DNA of 9,096 nt, from NCBI GenBank assembly GCA_009827215.1, contig WUAJ01000081.1, positions 1-9,096 on the forward strand, written 5' to 3'. The DNA is from Phycisphaeraceae bacterium (GTDB lineage: Bacteria > Planctomycetota > Phycisphaerae > Phycisphaerales > UBA1924). The notes beneath the pieces were generated by a model. It did not search any database. It saw nothing but the letters and a program-made list of their open reading frames with translations, and had not been told where the DNA came from. This document shows positions 1 through 5,223 of this stretch, one piece after another; the first letter of the stretch is position 1, and each line of letters opens with the position of its first letter. The position numbers and the translations under genes are program-made.

Positions 1-583
1 GTCCTGATGATGAGATTCCGACGCGTCCGACATTGGTCATACGCTGGAGGAAGGATTGGTCAACTTGGATATTGCGGATGTTGTCGTGCACCACTTCGGA
101 TGAAGATTTCGAGAAGAACCCTCGGTGCATGATGGTTCGTTTGGTTGTGATCTCAAATGCAGCGGTGAAGCGGTCCACCCACCACCATCCGATGAGAGCG
201 AGACCACCAATTGTGAGGATCGCGAAGAGGATGTAGTACATCATGCCGTGATCACCGAGTTTGGTCCAGAGTAGACCGATTAGCGAAGCAACAACGATGA
301 GTGCTGTGATCGAGAAACGGATGGCACGGGAACGGAACCAGCAGCGTCGGACTTTCAATACTTTGGCTTCTGGACCAAAGTCAGCGGGGTATCCGGCTTT
401 GGCGGCTCGGTCGATCTTTTTGGAATCGACTGGGTCGTTTGGTTCTGGTGGTTGGACATCAGCGTTGTGTGGGTTTGGGACCCGGTTGATGTCGCCGCAG
501 TTTAGACATTCGTGCTTGGTGCCCGCTTGGTCGTCATCGAGTTCGATGAGCATGTCGCATTTGTCGCAGTTGAACTGAATCAT
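1..583 (-). CDS. Zinc ribbon-bPH (YdbS/DUF304-like) membrane protein, C-terminus beyond the window
   Basis: The reading frame starts at the ATG complementary to 581-583 and stays open to the left edge, giving 194 residues with no stop. The start has a good ribosome site on the minus strand (GGAG, 5 bases upstream). Residues 6-29 form a zinc ribbon: C6xxC9 and C26xxC29, with the AGT turn before the second pair. A polar, proline-rich linker follows (about 37-75). Two hydrophobic segments (about 88-106 and 114-136) form a membrane hairpin ending in WWW. After them comes the start of a bacterial PH domain: an FEITTKR strand, then IRNIQVDQSFLQRM followed by VGRVGISSSG, the usual core pattern of bPH_2 (DUF304) proteins. 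bPH proteins are membrane-associated and mostly of unknown role. The ribbon would face the cytoplasm if the hairpin spans the membrane twice. What the ribbon binds is unknown. Family call fairly sure; function open. Confidence 0.85.
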   Translation of the reverse strand, partial: MIQFNCDKCDMLIELDDDQAGTKHECLNCGDINRVPNPHNADVQPPEPNDPVDSKKIDRAAKAGYPADFGPEAKVLKVRRCWFRSRAIRFSITALIVVASLIGLLWTKLGDHGMMYYILFAILTIGGLALIGWWWVDRFTAAFEITTKRTIMHRGFFSKSSSEVVHDNIRNIQVDQSFLQRMTNVGRVGISSSG

Positions 584-610
584 GATCGCTCCGTGGATTG
601 TGCTGTATAC

Positions 611-616
611 ATCATA
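611..616 (-). promoter_or_regulatory. Possible -10 element for the zinc ribbon-bPH gene
   Basis: Read on the minus strand this is TATGAT, five of six matches to TATAAT. It lies between the citrate synthase terminator and the ribosome site of the next gene, which would give a leader of roughly 20 bases. No convincing -35 element is visible, since the expected position falls inside the terminator stem. This is placement by eye only. Confidence 0.2.
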
Positions 617-618
617 GG

Positions 619-646
619 AAAAAAGCCCGTGCTCTTGCACGGGCTT
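619..646 (-). terminator. Intrinsic terminator of the citrate synthase gene
   Basis: Perfect 10-bp inverted repeat: AAGCCCGTGC at 623-632 pairs with GCACGGGCTT at 637-646 around a 4-base loop. On the minus strand the stem runs into a T tract, the complement of the six A's at 619-624, two of which are in the stem. It starts 25 bases beyond the stop codon of the minus-strand citrate synthase gene. The plus-strand side has no comparable T run, so it should act in one direction. Confidence 0.85.
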
Positions 647-671
647 CGTTTGAGAATGAGATGATCGATGA

Positions 672-1826
672 TTAATCGTTCCAGTTGCGGAGATCTGGTC
701 CTGTGTAGGCAACGCGTGGTCGGATAAGGCGGTTGTTGGCGTGCTGCTCCATGATGTGGGCACACCAGCCGGTGATGCGCGAAGCGACGAAGATCGGGGT
801 GTACTGCGGGACAGGGATTCCCATGGTGAAGTAGGTCATGCCGCAGGGGAAATCGACATTTGGGAAGATGTTCTTCTGGGTCTCCATGATGTTCTGGACG
901 GTCTCCCCGAGTTCGAAGAGTTTAACGAACTCAGGTCCGCGGGCTTCGGCGGCTTTGCGTCCGAGTGCGTGGAGGATCGGGGCGCGGTGGTCGTCGTTTT
1001 TGTAGACGCGGTGACCGAATCCCATGAGTTTGCGTTTGTTGGCGAATGCAGTCTGCATCCATGCGTCGATCTTCGCGTCATCGTTTTCGTGACCGATGTC
1101 ATTGCGGATTTCTGCGAGCATGTCCATCGCGGCTTCGTTGGCGCCGCCGTGGAGTGGGCCTTTGAGTGCGGCGATTGCTCCGGTGACCGCGCCGTGGAGG
1201 TCGGAGAGTGTTCCTGCGATGACGCGGGAGGTGAAGGTTGACGCGTTGTAGTCGTGTTCTGCGTAGAGGACGAGGGAAACATCCATGACCTTGACGGCTT
1301 CTTCGGATGGTTGCTCGCCGGTCATCATGTAGAGGAGGTTCGCGGAGTGCGAGAGATTCGCGTCTGGCTCGACGAAGTCACGACGATCGATGGAGTTCTG
1401 CATGTGTCCGATGATGGTCGGGATCTTGGCGAGCAGACGCTTGGACTTCTTGAGGTTTGCTTCTGGGGAGTTGTCTTGGCAATCTTGGTCGAGGTGTCCC
1501 AAGATTGAGACTGCGGTCCGGAGGATGTCCATCGGAACAGCGCTGTGGTGGTTGACAAGGTCACCTGAAGTCTTCAGGAAGTTGAGAACTGGTTCAGGGA
1601 GCTTCCGCTCCGCGACCAGCTCGGCTTGGAAGTGCTTGAGTTCATCAGCGGATGGCTTGTGTCCGACGAGGAGGAGATGGGCGACTTCTTCGAAGGATGC
1701 GTTGGCGGCGAGGTCGGCGATCTCGTATCCGCGGTAGATGAGTGCGGATTGTTCGACTTTACAGATTTCGGTTTCGCCTGCGATGACGCCTTCGAGGCCT
1801 TTGGCGTGGGTTGGTGCGCTGGTCAT
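672..1826 (-). CDS. gltA: Citrate synthase (short bacterial type; 2-methylcitrate synthase possible)
   Basis: This 384-residue protein belongs to the citrate synthase family, which condenses oxaloacetate with acetyl-CoA to give citrate at the entry of the TCA cycle in the cytoplasm. The substrate-binding motif is EHDYNASTF with H191. The catalytic residues are all present: H226 in PLHGGANEA, H272 in GFGHRVYK and D325 in NVDF. The substrate-binding arginine region is present near R350 and R371. The length matches the short dimeric forms (about 370-385 residues) rather than the E. coli-type hexameric enzyme (about 427). Short forms include 2-methylcitrate synthases (prpC) and dual-specificity enzymes. 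No prpB or prpD neighbour is visible, so citrate synthase is preferred, but substrate choice cannot be read from sequence alone. The ATG start has GAGGA 7 bases upstream. The gene lies between the tig terminator and its own terminator, so it is probably transcribed alone. Confidence 0.95.
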   Translation of the reverse strand: MTSAPTHAKGLEGVIAGETEICKVEQSALIYRGYEIADLAANASFEEVAHLLLVGHKPSADELKHFQAELVAERKLPEPVLNFLKTSGDLVNHHSAVPMDILRTAVSILGHLDQDCQDNSPEANLKKSKRLLAKIPTIIGHMQNSIDRRDFVEPDANLSHSANLLYMMTGEQPSEEAVKVMDVSLVLYAEHDYNASTFTSRVIAGTLSDLHGAVTGAIAALKGPLHGGANEAAMDMLAEIRNDIGHENDDAKIDAWMQTAFANKRKLMGFGHRVYKNDDHRAPILHALGRKAAEARGPEFVKLFELGETVQNIMETQKNIFPNVDFPCGMTYFTMGIPVPQYTPIFVASRITGWCAHIMEQHANNRLIRPRVAYTGPDLRNWND

Positions 1827-1862
1827 GGTGGTGTCCTCGTAAGTGTGGGGTGTATGTCGAGT

Positions 1863-1868
1863 ATTCTA
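1863..1868 (-). promoter_or_regulatory. Possible -10 element for the citrate synthase gene
   Basis: On the minus strand this reads TAGAAT, five of six matches to TATAAT, in the short gap between the tig terminator and the citrate synthase start. It would give a leader of about 30 bases that includes the GAGGA ribosome site. The -35 region would fall at the T-rich 3' side of the tig terminator and matches the consensus poorly. A promoter is expected here because the terminator should isolate the gene, but the exact position is a guess. Confidence 0.3.
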
Positions 1869-1879
1869 GGCACAACGAC

Positions 1880-1910
1880 AAAAAAAGAACCCGGGTATTC
1901 CCGGGTTCTT
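1880..1910 (-). terminator. Intrinsic terminator of trigger factor
   Basis: Perfect 11-bp inverted repeat: AAGAACCCGGG at 1885-1895 pairs with CCCGGGTTCTT at 1900-1910 around a 4-base loop. On the minus strand it is followed by a T tract, the complement of seven A's at 1880-1886, the last two of which form the base of the stem. It lies 32 bases past the tig stop codon and has the textbook form of a Rho-independent terminator. Confidence 0.9.
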
Positions 1911-1942
1911 GTGGAGGATTGGAACAGTTTCGCAGTCGAAGT

Positions 1943-3286
1943 TCACTCGGCGTTGGCGAACTTCTTATTGAAGTCTTCTGCGGAGATGTCTTCAACCTTT
2001 GCGTCTTCCAGGATCTTGTCCACTGTTTTGTGCTCGCGGACTTGCTGGACGAGGGCTTGGGCTTGGCCGCTCTTGATGAGTTCCTCGCGGAACTGCTCTG
2101 GGCGTTTGCCTTGCTGCATGGCCATTTGCACGATCTGTGCGTTGATCTCGGCTTCTTCGATCTGGACATCGAGTGCTTCGGCGGCTTTGTTGATTAGGAA
2201 GAACTGCTTGAGTTCTGCGGTCGCGCGTGCCGCGGATGCGTTGCGGAGCTGCGCCATGTTCTGCTCGATCTCGGTTGGGTCAACGCCTCGGTACATGAGC
2301 TCCATGCGCTGACGCTCGAGCGAGCGGGCGGCTTGTTGAGCGGTCAGTCCTGCGGGTAGATCGAACTCGGTGTTGTCTGCGAGGTACTTGACGACCTGCT
2401 GACGCATGACGCTCTGCTGCTGAGCAACAGCACGCTGCTCGAGTCGGTTTGAGACCATCTCTTTGAGCTGGTCTTCTGATGCGAAGCCGTACTTCGCGAC
2501 GATGTCTGCCATTGGTGCTGGGACGATTGCGTAGATCTTGGTCACTTCGAAAGTGACTGTGAGGTCTTTGCCGCGGAGCGCTTCAACTTCGTGATTCTCT
2601 GGTCCCTTGACCTTGACAGTGACGGAGTCGCCTTCCTTCGGTGTCCCGACCTGCTTGGTGAAGTCCGGAACGATGACGCCGAGGATCATGCCCTCGTCGC
2701 CCTCTTCTGGGAGTTGGATGACGGCGCCGTCGATGTTGTAGTGCTCGGTTCCTTCTTCGTCGACCATGACGGCTTTACCGGTCAGGTAGTTGCCCTTCTC
2801 GGACTTGTCCTGCTCGTCGAGGTCACCTTCATTGATCGCGATCTTCTTGATCTCGTCGTCGACCATGCCGTCTGGGAGGGTGTTGTCTGGCTTGTAGACT
2901 TCGATGTCTTTGAGCTCTGGGAGATCGAACTCAGGCATGACTTCGACTTCAACTTCGATGTGGACTGGGCTGTTTGCTTCGACTTCGACATCCTCGAAAT
3001 ACTCTGCGGGTGGATGAGCGAGTACCTTGAGTTCATTGGACTCGACGGCTTCTTGGTATGCGGAAGCACAGAGGCGTGAGCGGGTCTCGTCCTGGACATA
3101 GGAACCGAATCGTTTTTCGACGAGGCGACGCGGGGCGCGTCCTTTACGGAATCCAGGGATGGTTGCTTCGTGTGCGACTGTCGCGTACGCGGTTTCCATC
3201 GCTTCATTGACCTTCTCTGCTGGAACATCAATGGAGATTTTCTTCCGGCATGGGCCGGCTTCTTCGATCTTGACGGTGTTGGACAT
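1943..3286 (-). CDS. tig: Trigger factor, ribosome-associated chaperone
   Basis: This 447-residue protein has the trigger factor layout. The N-terminal ribosome-binding domain (about 1-115) carries the signature GFRKGRAP at 45-52, which docks at the ribosomal exit tunnel. A middle domain in the FKBP position (about 160-250) follows, then a long helical C-terminal domain (about 258-447) that cradles nascent chains. The middle domain is divergent. I cannot recognise the aromatic pocket residues of active prolyl isomerases, and the usual PE-x-Y segment reads PENHEVE, so isomerase activity may be lost (inference). The ATG start has only a weak ribosome site (AAGG, 9 bases upstream). The leader contains several inverted repeats, described separately. 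In many bacteria tig is followed by clpP and clpX; here a terminator and citrate synthase follow instead. Confidence 0.95.
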   Translation of the reverse strand: MSNTVKIEEAGPCRKKISIDVPAEKVNEAMETAYATVAHEATIPGFRKGRAPRRLVEKRFGSYVQDETRSRLCASAYQEAVESNELKVLAHPPAEYFEDVEVEANSPVHIEVEVEVMPEFDLPELKDIEVYKPDNTLPDGMVDDEIKKIAINEGDLDEQDKSEKGNYLTGKAVMVDEEGTEHYNIDGAVIQLPEEGDEGMILGVIVPDFTKQVGTPKEGDSVTVKVKGPENHEVEALRGKDLTVTFEVTKIYAIVPAPMADIVAKYGFASEDQLKEMVSNRLEQRAVAQQQSVMRQQVVKYLADNTEFDLPAGLTAQQAARSLERQRMELMYRGVDPTEIEQNMAQLRNASAARATAELKQFFLINKAAEALDVQIEEAEINAQIVQMAMQQGKRPEQFREELIKSGQAQALVQQVREHKTVDKILEDAKVEDISAEDFNKKFANAE

Positions 3287-3305
3287 GGTGAGTTGCCTTG
3301 ATATG

Positions 3306-3326
3306 ACACCAACCTACAGGTGGTGT
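3306..3326 (-). repeat. Imperfect inverted repeat just upstream of the tig ribosome site
   Basis: ACACC-A-ACCT (3306-3315) faces AGGT-GGTGT (3318-3326), giving nine pairs with one bulged base and a 2-base centre. As DNA it is a near-palindrome; as RNA the loop would have to open by a pair or more. It ends about 20 bases before the tig start codon, where it could affect ribosome access or bind a regulator. The function is inferred from position only. Confidence 0.4.
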
Positions 3327-3345
3327 GGGTGCGTGCTGGGCTGCT

Positions 3346-3382
3346 GTCGAGCCGCCTGCGCACGCCTGCGTCCCGGCTCGAC
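3346..3382 (-). repeat. Inverted repeat with internal direct repeats in the tig upstream region
   Basis: A 9-bp perfect arm GTCGAGCCG (3346-3354) pairs with CGGCTCGAC (3374-3382). The enclosed 19 bases, with the edge of the left arm, contain the octamer CGCCTGCG twice, at 3353-3360 and 3363-3370, exactly 10 bp apart. The result is a stem-loop in RNA, or paired protein sites one helical turn apart in DNA. There is no T tract, so it is not an ordinary terminator. Confidence 0.45.
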
Positions 3383-3403
3383 CCTGCTGAACAGTTCAGC
3401 AGG
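3383..3403. repeat. Perfect 21-bp palindrome upstream of tig (operator-like)
   Basis: CCTGCTGAAC (3383-3392) and GTTCAGCAGG (3394-3403) are perfect 10-bp arms around a single central A. A one-base centre suits a dimeric DNA-binding protein better than an RNA hairpin. The GAAC/GTTC half-sites recall LexA boxes, but those have a 4-base gap and this has 1, so I do not call it a LexA site. It lies 97-117 bases upstream of tig. Confidence 0.5.
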
Positions 3404-3467
3404 ACTGGAAGTGTAGTCTTGGATCGGCTGAGAATGGGGTCTTCTTGGGTCAGAGATGGGTAGTTAT

Positions 3468-3489
3468 GGTTGGTTGGGTGGAGGTTGGG
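3468..3489 (+). other. G-rich tract, possible two-tier G-quadruplex
   Basis: Seen directly: six G runs of 2-3 bases separated by 1-2 bases of T or A, at 3468-3469, 3472-3473, 3476-3478, 3480-3481, 3483-3484 and 3487-3489. Further GGG runs lie upstream at 3436, 3447 and 3458. The tract is 24 bases before tRNA-Leu, on its coding strand, in the spacer divergent to tig. Runs this short give at best a weak two-layer quadruplex. Confidence 0.35.
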
Positions 3490-3512
3490 TGTCTAGGATG
3501 GTGGCCCACAGA

Positions 3513-3596
3513 GCCGGAGTGGCGGAATTGGTAGACGCGGCGGATTCAAAATCCGCTTCTGGAAACAGAGTGGGGGTTCGAGTCCCCCCTCCGGCA
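3513..3596 (+). tRNA. tRNA-Leu, anticodon CAA
   Basis: All arms can be drawn. The acceptor stem pairs GCCGGAG (3513-3519) with CTCCGGC (3589-3595), and A3596 is the discriminator base. The anticodon stem pairs GCGGA (3540-3544) with TCCGC (3552-3556) around the loop TTCAAAA, placing anticodon CAA at 3547-3549, which reads UUG leucine codons. A long variable arm, TCTG-GAAA-CAGA, marks a class II tRNA. The T arm is GGGGG-TTCGAGT-CCCCC. The 3' CCA is not encoded: after A3596 the DNA reads CTTT, so CCA must be added by tRNA nucleotidyltransferase. Confidence 0.97.
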
Positions 3597-3657
3597 CTTT
3601 ATAGGGATAGACCGAGAACTGATCTGATATTGATCATCAGCATGGAGTGACAGAACG

Positions 3658-3996
3658 ATGGCCGAACAACAACCACAGCAACAGCAGGTCCAGCTCCGCA
3701 TCGACGAATCAAAGATGCACACGACTTACGCGAACACCATCCGCAACTCCAACACGCAGGAAGAGTTGATCATGGACTTCGGACTGAACATGCCGATGCA
3801 GGTCCCTGGACAGGCACCAATGATGGTGTTCTCTGTGGGATCCCGCGTTGTGATGAACTGGGCGGGCGCGAAGCGTCTGGCGATGAGCATCGGCGGCGCT
3901 GTTCGTCAGTACGAAGAACGGTTCGGGGAGATTGACATCAATCCGCAGCAGCCGGCTGGTGCTCAGAATGATGCTCCGCCTCCGAGCACGAACTGA
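3658..3996 (+). CDS. DUF3467 family small protein
   Basis: This is a 112-residue soluble protein of unknown function. The core matches the DUF3467 pattern: TYANTIRNSNTQEELIMDFG at 23-42 and a second block, SRVVMNWAGAKRL at 62-74, followed by a helix ending YEERFGEI (85-92). The N-terminus is glutamine-rich (residues 4-10). The last 20 or so residues are a Pro/Gln/Ala tail that is probably disordered. There is no signal peptide or membrane segment. The ATG start has GGAG about 10 bases upstream, somewhat far. The gene lies 61 bases behind tRNA-Leu with no terminator visible between them, so co-transcription is possible. A probable terminator follows and separates it from the Bat operon. The family is small and uncharacterised, and I do not infer a function. 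Confidence 0.85.
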   Translation: MAEQQPQQQQVQLRIDESKMHTTYANTIRNSNTQEELIMDFGLNMPMQVPGQAPMMVFSVGSRVVMNWAGAKRLAMSIGGAVRQYEERFGEIDINPQQPAGAQNDAPPPSTN

Positions 3997-4006
3997 TTGC
4001 TTGATT

Positions 4007-4037
4007 CCGGTCAAAAAACTTGCTTTTTCATGACCGG
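4007..4037. repeat. Inverted repeat after the DUF3467 gene
   Basis: CCGGTCA (4007-4013) pairs with TGACCGG (4031-4037). Inside, an A run (4014-4018) faces a T run (4024-4028), which can extend the stem with a small asymmetry. It begins 10 bases after the DUF3467 stop codon. There is no T tract on either side, so it is a poor intrinsic terminator; an mRNA 3' end stabiliser or a protein site are alternatives. Confidence 0.4.
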
Positions 4038-4074
4038 CTGAATGAACTTTGACATCATTGTGTTGTAGAACCCA

Positions 4075-4109
4075 CAGTGGCCTGTACTCATGCAAGGGCA
4101 CTGTTTTTT
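4075..4109 (+). terminator. Probable intrinsic terminator of the DUF3467 (and tRNA-Leu) transcript
   Basis: CAGTG (4075-4079) pairs with CACTG (4099-4103). After a G-G mismatch, CCT (4081-4083) pairs with AGG (4095-4097), leaving an 11-base loop. The stem runs directly into six T's (4104-4109). The stem is modest, but the position and the T tract fit. The Bat operon promoter would have to lie downstream of or around this point. Confidence 0.5.
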
Positions 4110-4163
4110 CTGTAAAGTTGACACATTGATCCGATGGCTGAGCCATGGACACTGCTGAGTAAC

Positions 4164-4171
4164 AAGGAGGT
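4164..4171 (+). promoter_or_regulatory. Strong ribosome binding site that fixes the moxR start
   Basis: AAGGAGGT, a full match to the anti-Shine-Dalgarno consensus, ends 4 bases before the TTG codon at 4176. The in-frame ATG at 4134 has no such site in front of it. This makes TTG the better start despite being a rarer codon. Confidence 0.75.
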
Positions 4172-4175
4172 CGCT

Positions 4176-5192
4176 TTGGGAGTTTCGATTTCAGAGGCGC
4201 CGAGTAATGAGTTGATTGCGTCGCAAGCGCAACCGATCAATGAACTGATTCAAGCTGTTGGGACTGTGGTTGTAGGTCAGGAGCAGATGATCCGCTCGCT
4301 GGTGATCGGCTTATTGACAGGTGGGCATGTCCTTCTTGAAGGTGTTCCTGGGCTTGCGAAGACGCTGACGGTGACCACGCTCGCGCAGGCGCTGGAAGCG
4401 GAGTTTGCGCGCATCCAGTTCACTCCCGATCTACTCCCAGCGGACTTGATTGGTACGGAGATCTACAACCCCAAAGAGTCGAGCTTCACTGCTCGGAAGG
4501 GGCCGATCTTCGCAAACATCGTACTTGCGGATGAGATCAACCGCGCTCCGGCGAAGGTGCAGTCCGCGCTGCTCGAAGCGATGCAGGAACGACACGCAAC
4601 GATCGGCGGCGAGACTTACCCACTCACGGGTGAGGGTGAGCCGTTCTTGGTGCTTGCGACGCAAAATCCGATCGAGCAGGAAGGGACTTATCCGCTTCCG
4701 GAAGCACAGGTCGATCGGTTCATGCTCAAGATCAAGGTTGGGTATCCAACGAAAGACGAGGAGCGACTGATTGTTGATCGGATGATGAGCACGCTGGAGA
4801 TCCCCGAAGTCTCCTCGATGATGTCGCTTGAGCAGGTCGGCGCTGCACGGAAGACAGTCGATTCGATTTACATCGATGAGAAACTCAAGAACTACATCGT
4901 CTCGATTGTTCAATCAACGCGTGATCCATCCACGGCTGGGGTGCTTTGGAAGTTGGACATGGAGAAACTCATTGAGTTTGGTGCTTCACCTCGCGCTTCA
5001 CTCTCGCTTGCTCGCGCTGCTCGAGCCAATGCGTTCTTGGAAGGACGCGGCTTTGTCACGCCGAGCGATGTGAAGATGATCGGGATGGATGTGCTGCGTC
5101 ATCGTGTGATGATCTCTTATGAGGCGGAAGCGGAAGGTGTCACGAGTGAGGACCTGGTGCAGGAAGTGTTCGATCGGATCCCGATCCCTTGA
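4176..5192 (+). CDS. moxR: MoxR-family AAA+ ATPase
   Basis: This 338-residue AAA+ ATPase of the MoxR family is a cytoplasmic chaperone-like ATPase thought to act with VWA-domain proteins. With the TTG start, Walker A GVPGLAKT is at 56-63, Walker B with DEINR at about 115-123, and the sensor 1 block LATQNPIEQEGTYPLPEAQ begins near 160. The sensor 2 region SPRASLSL is at 271-278, in the C-terminal lid domain. These motifs are intact, so an active ATPase is expected. A longer form starting at ATG 4134 would add 14 residues. I prefer TTG because of the perfect ribosome site and because the extra residues are not part of the fold. It is the first gene of the operon; DUF58 follows after 31 bases, the usual MoxR partner. 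Confidence 0.93.
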   Translation: MGVSISEAPSNELIASQAQPINELIQAVGTVVVGQEQMIRSLVIGLLTGGHVLLEGVPGLAKTLTVTTLAQALEAEFARIQFTPDLLPADLIGTEIYNPKESSFTARKGPIFANIVLADEINRAPAKVQSALLEAMQERHATIGGETYPLTGEGEPFLVLATQNPIEQEGTYPLPEAQVDRFMLKIKVGYPTKDEERLIVDRMMSTLEIPEVSSMMSLEQVGAARKTVDSIYIDEKLKNYIVSIVQSTRDPSTAGVLWKLDMEKLIEFGASPRASLSLARAARANAFLEGRGFVTPSDVKMIGMDVLRHRVMISYEAEAEGVTSEDLVQEVFDRIPIP

Positions 5193-5223
5193 ATAGTCAC
5201 GATTCAGTGAGGGCATCCCAGGC

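Noticed and set aside
1626..2312. Plus-strand open frame of 228 codons
   Set aside because: It lies opposite citrate synthase, its promoter gap, the tig terminator and the end of tig, with no recognisable domain. It is a shadow of GC-rich coding strands.
3383..3403. LexA (SOS) box
   Set aside because: The GAAC and GTTC half-sites are separated by one base rather than four, and no SOS gene is adjacent.
3456..3650. Plus-strand frame of 64 codons over the tRNA
   Set aside because: It reads through tRNA-Leu and yields the familiar spurious GVAELVDAADSKS-type peptide produced by tRNA genes. The tRNA explains the sequence.
4049..4123. Two perfect TTGACA hexamers (4049-4054 and 4118-4123) as promoter -35 elements for the Bat operon
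   Set aside because: No acceptable -10 hexamer lies 16-18 bp downstream of either. A promoter is needed somewhere here, but I cannot place it.
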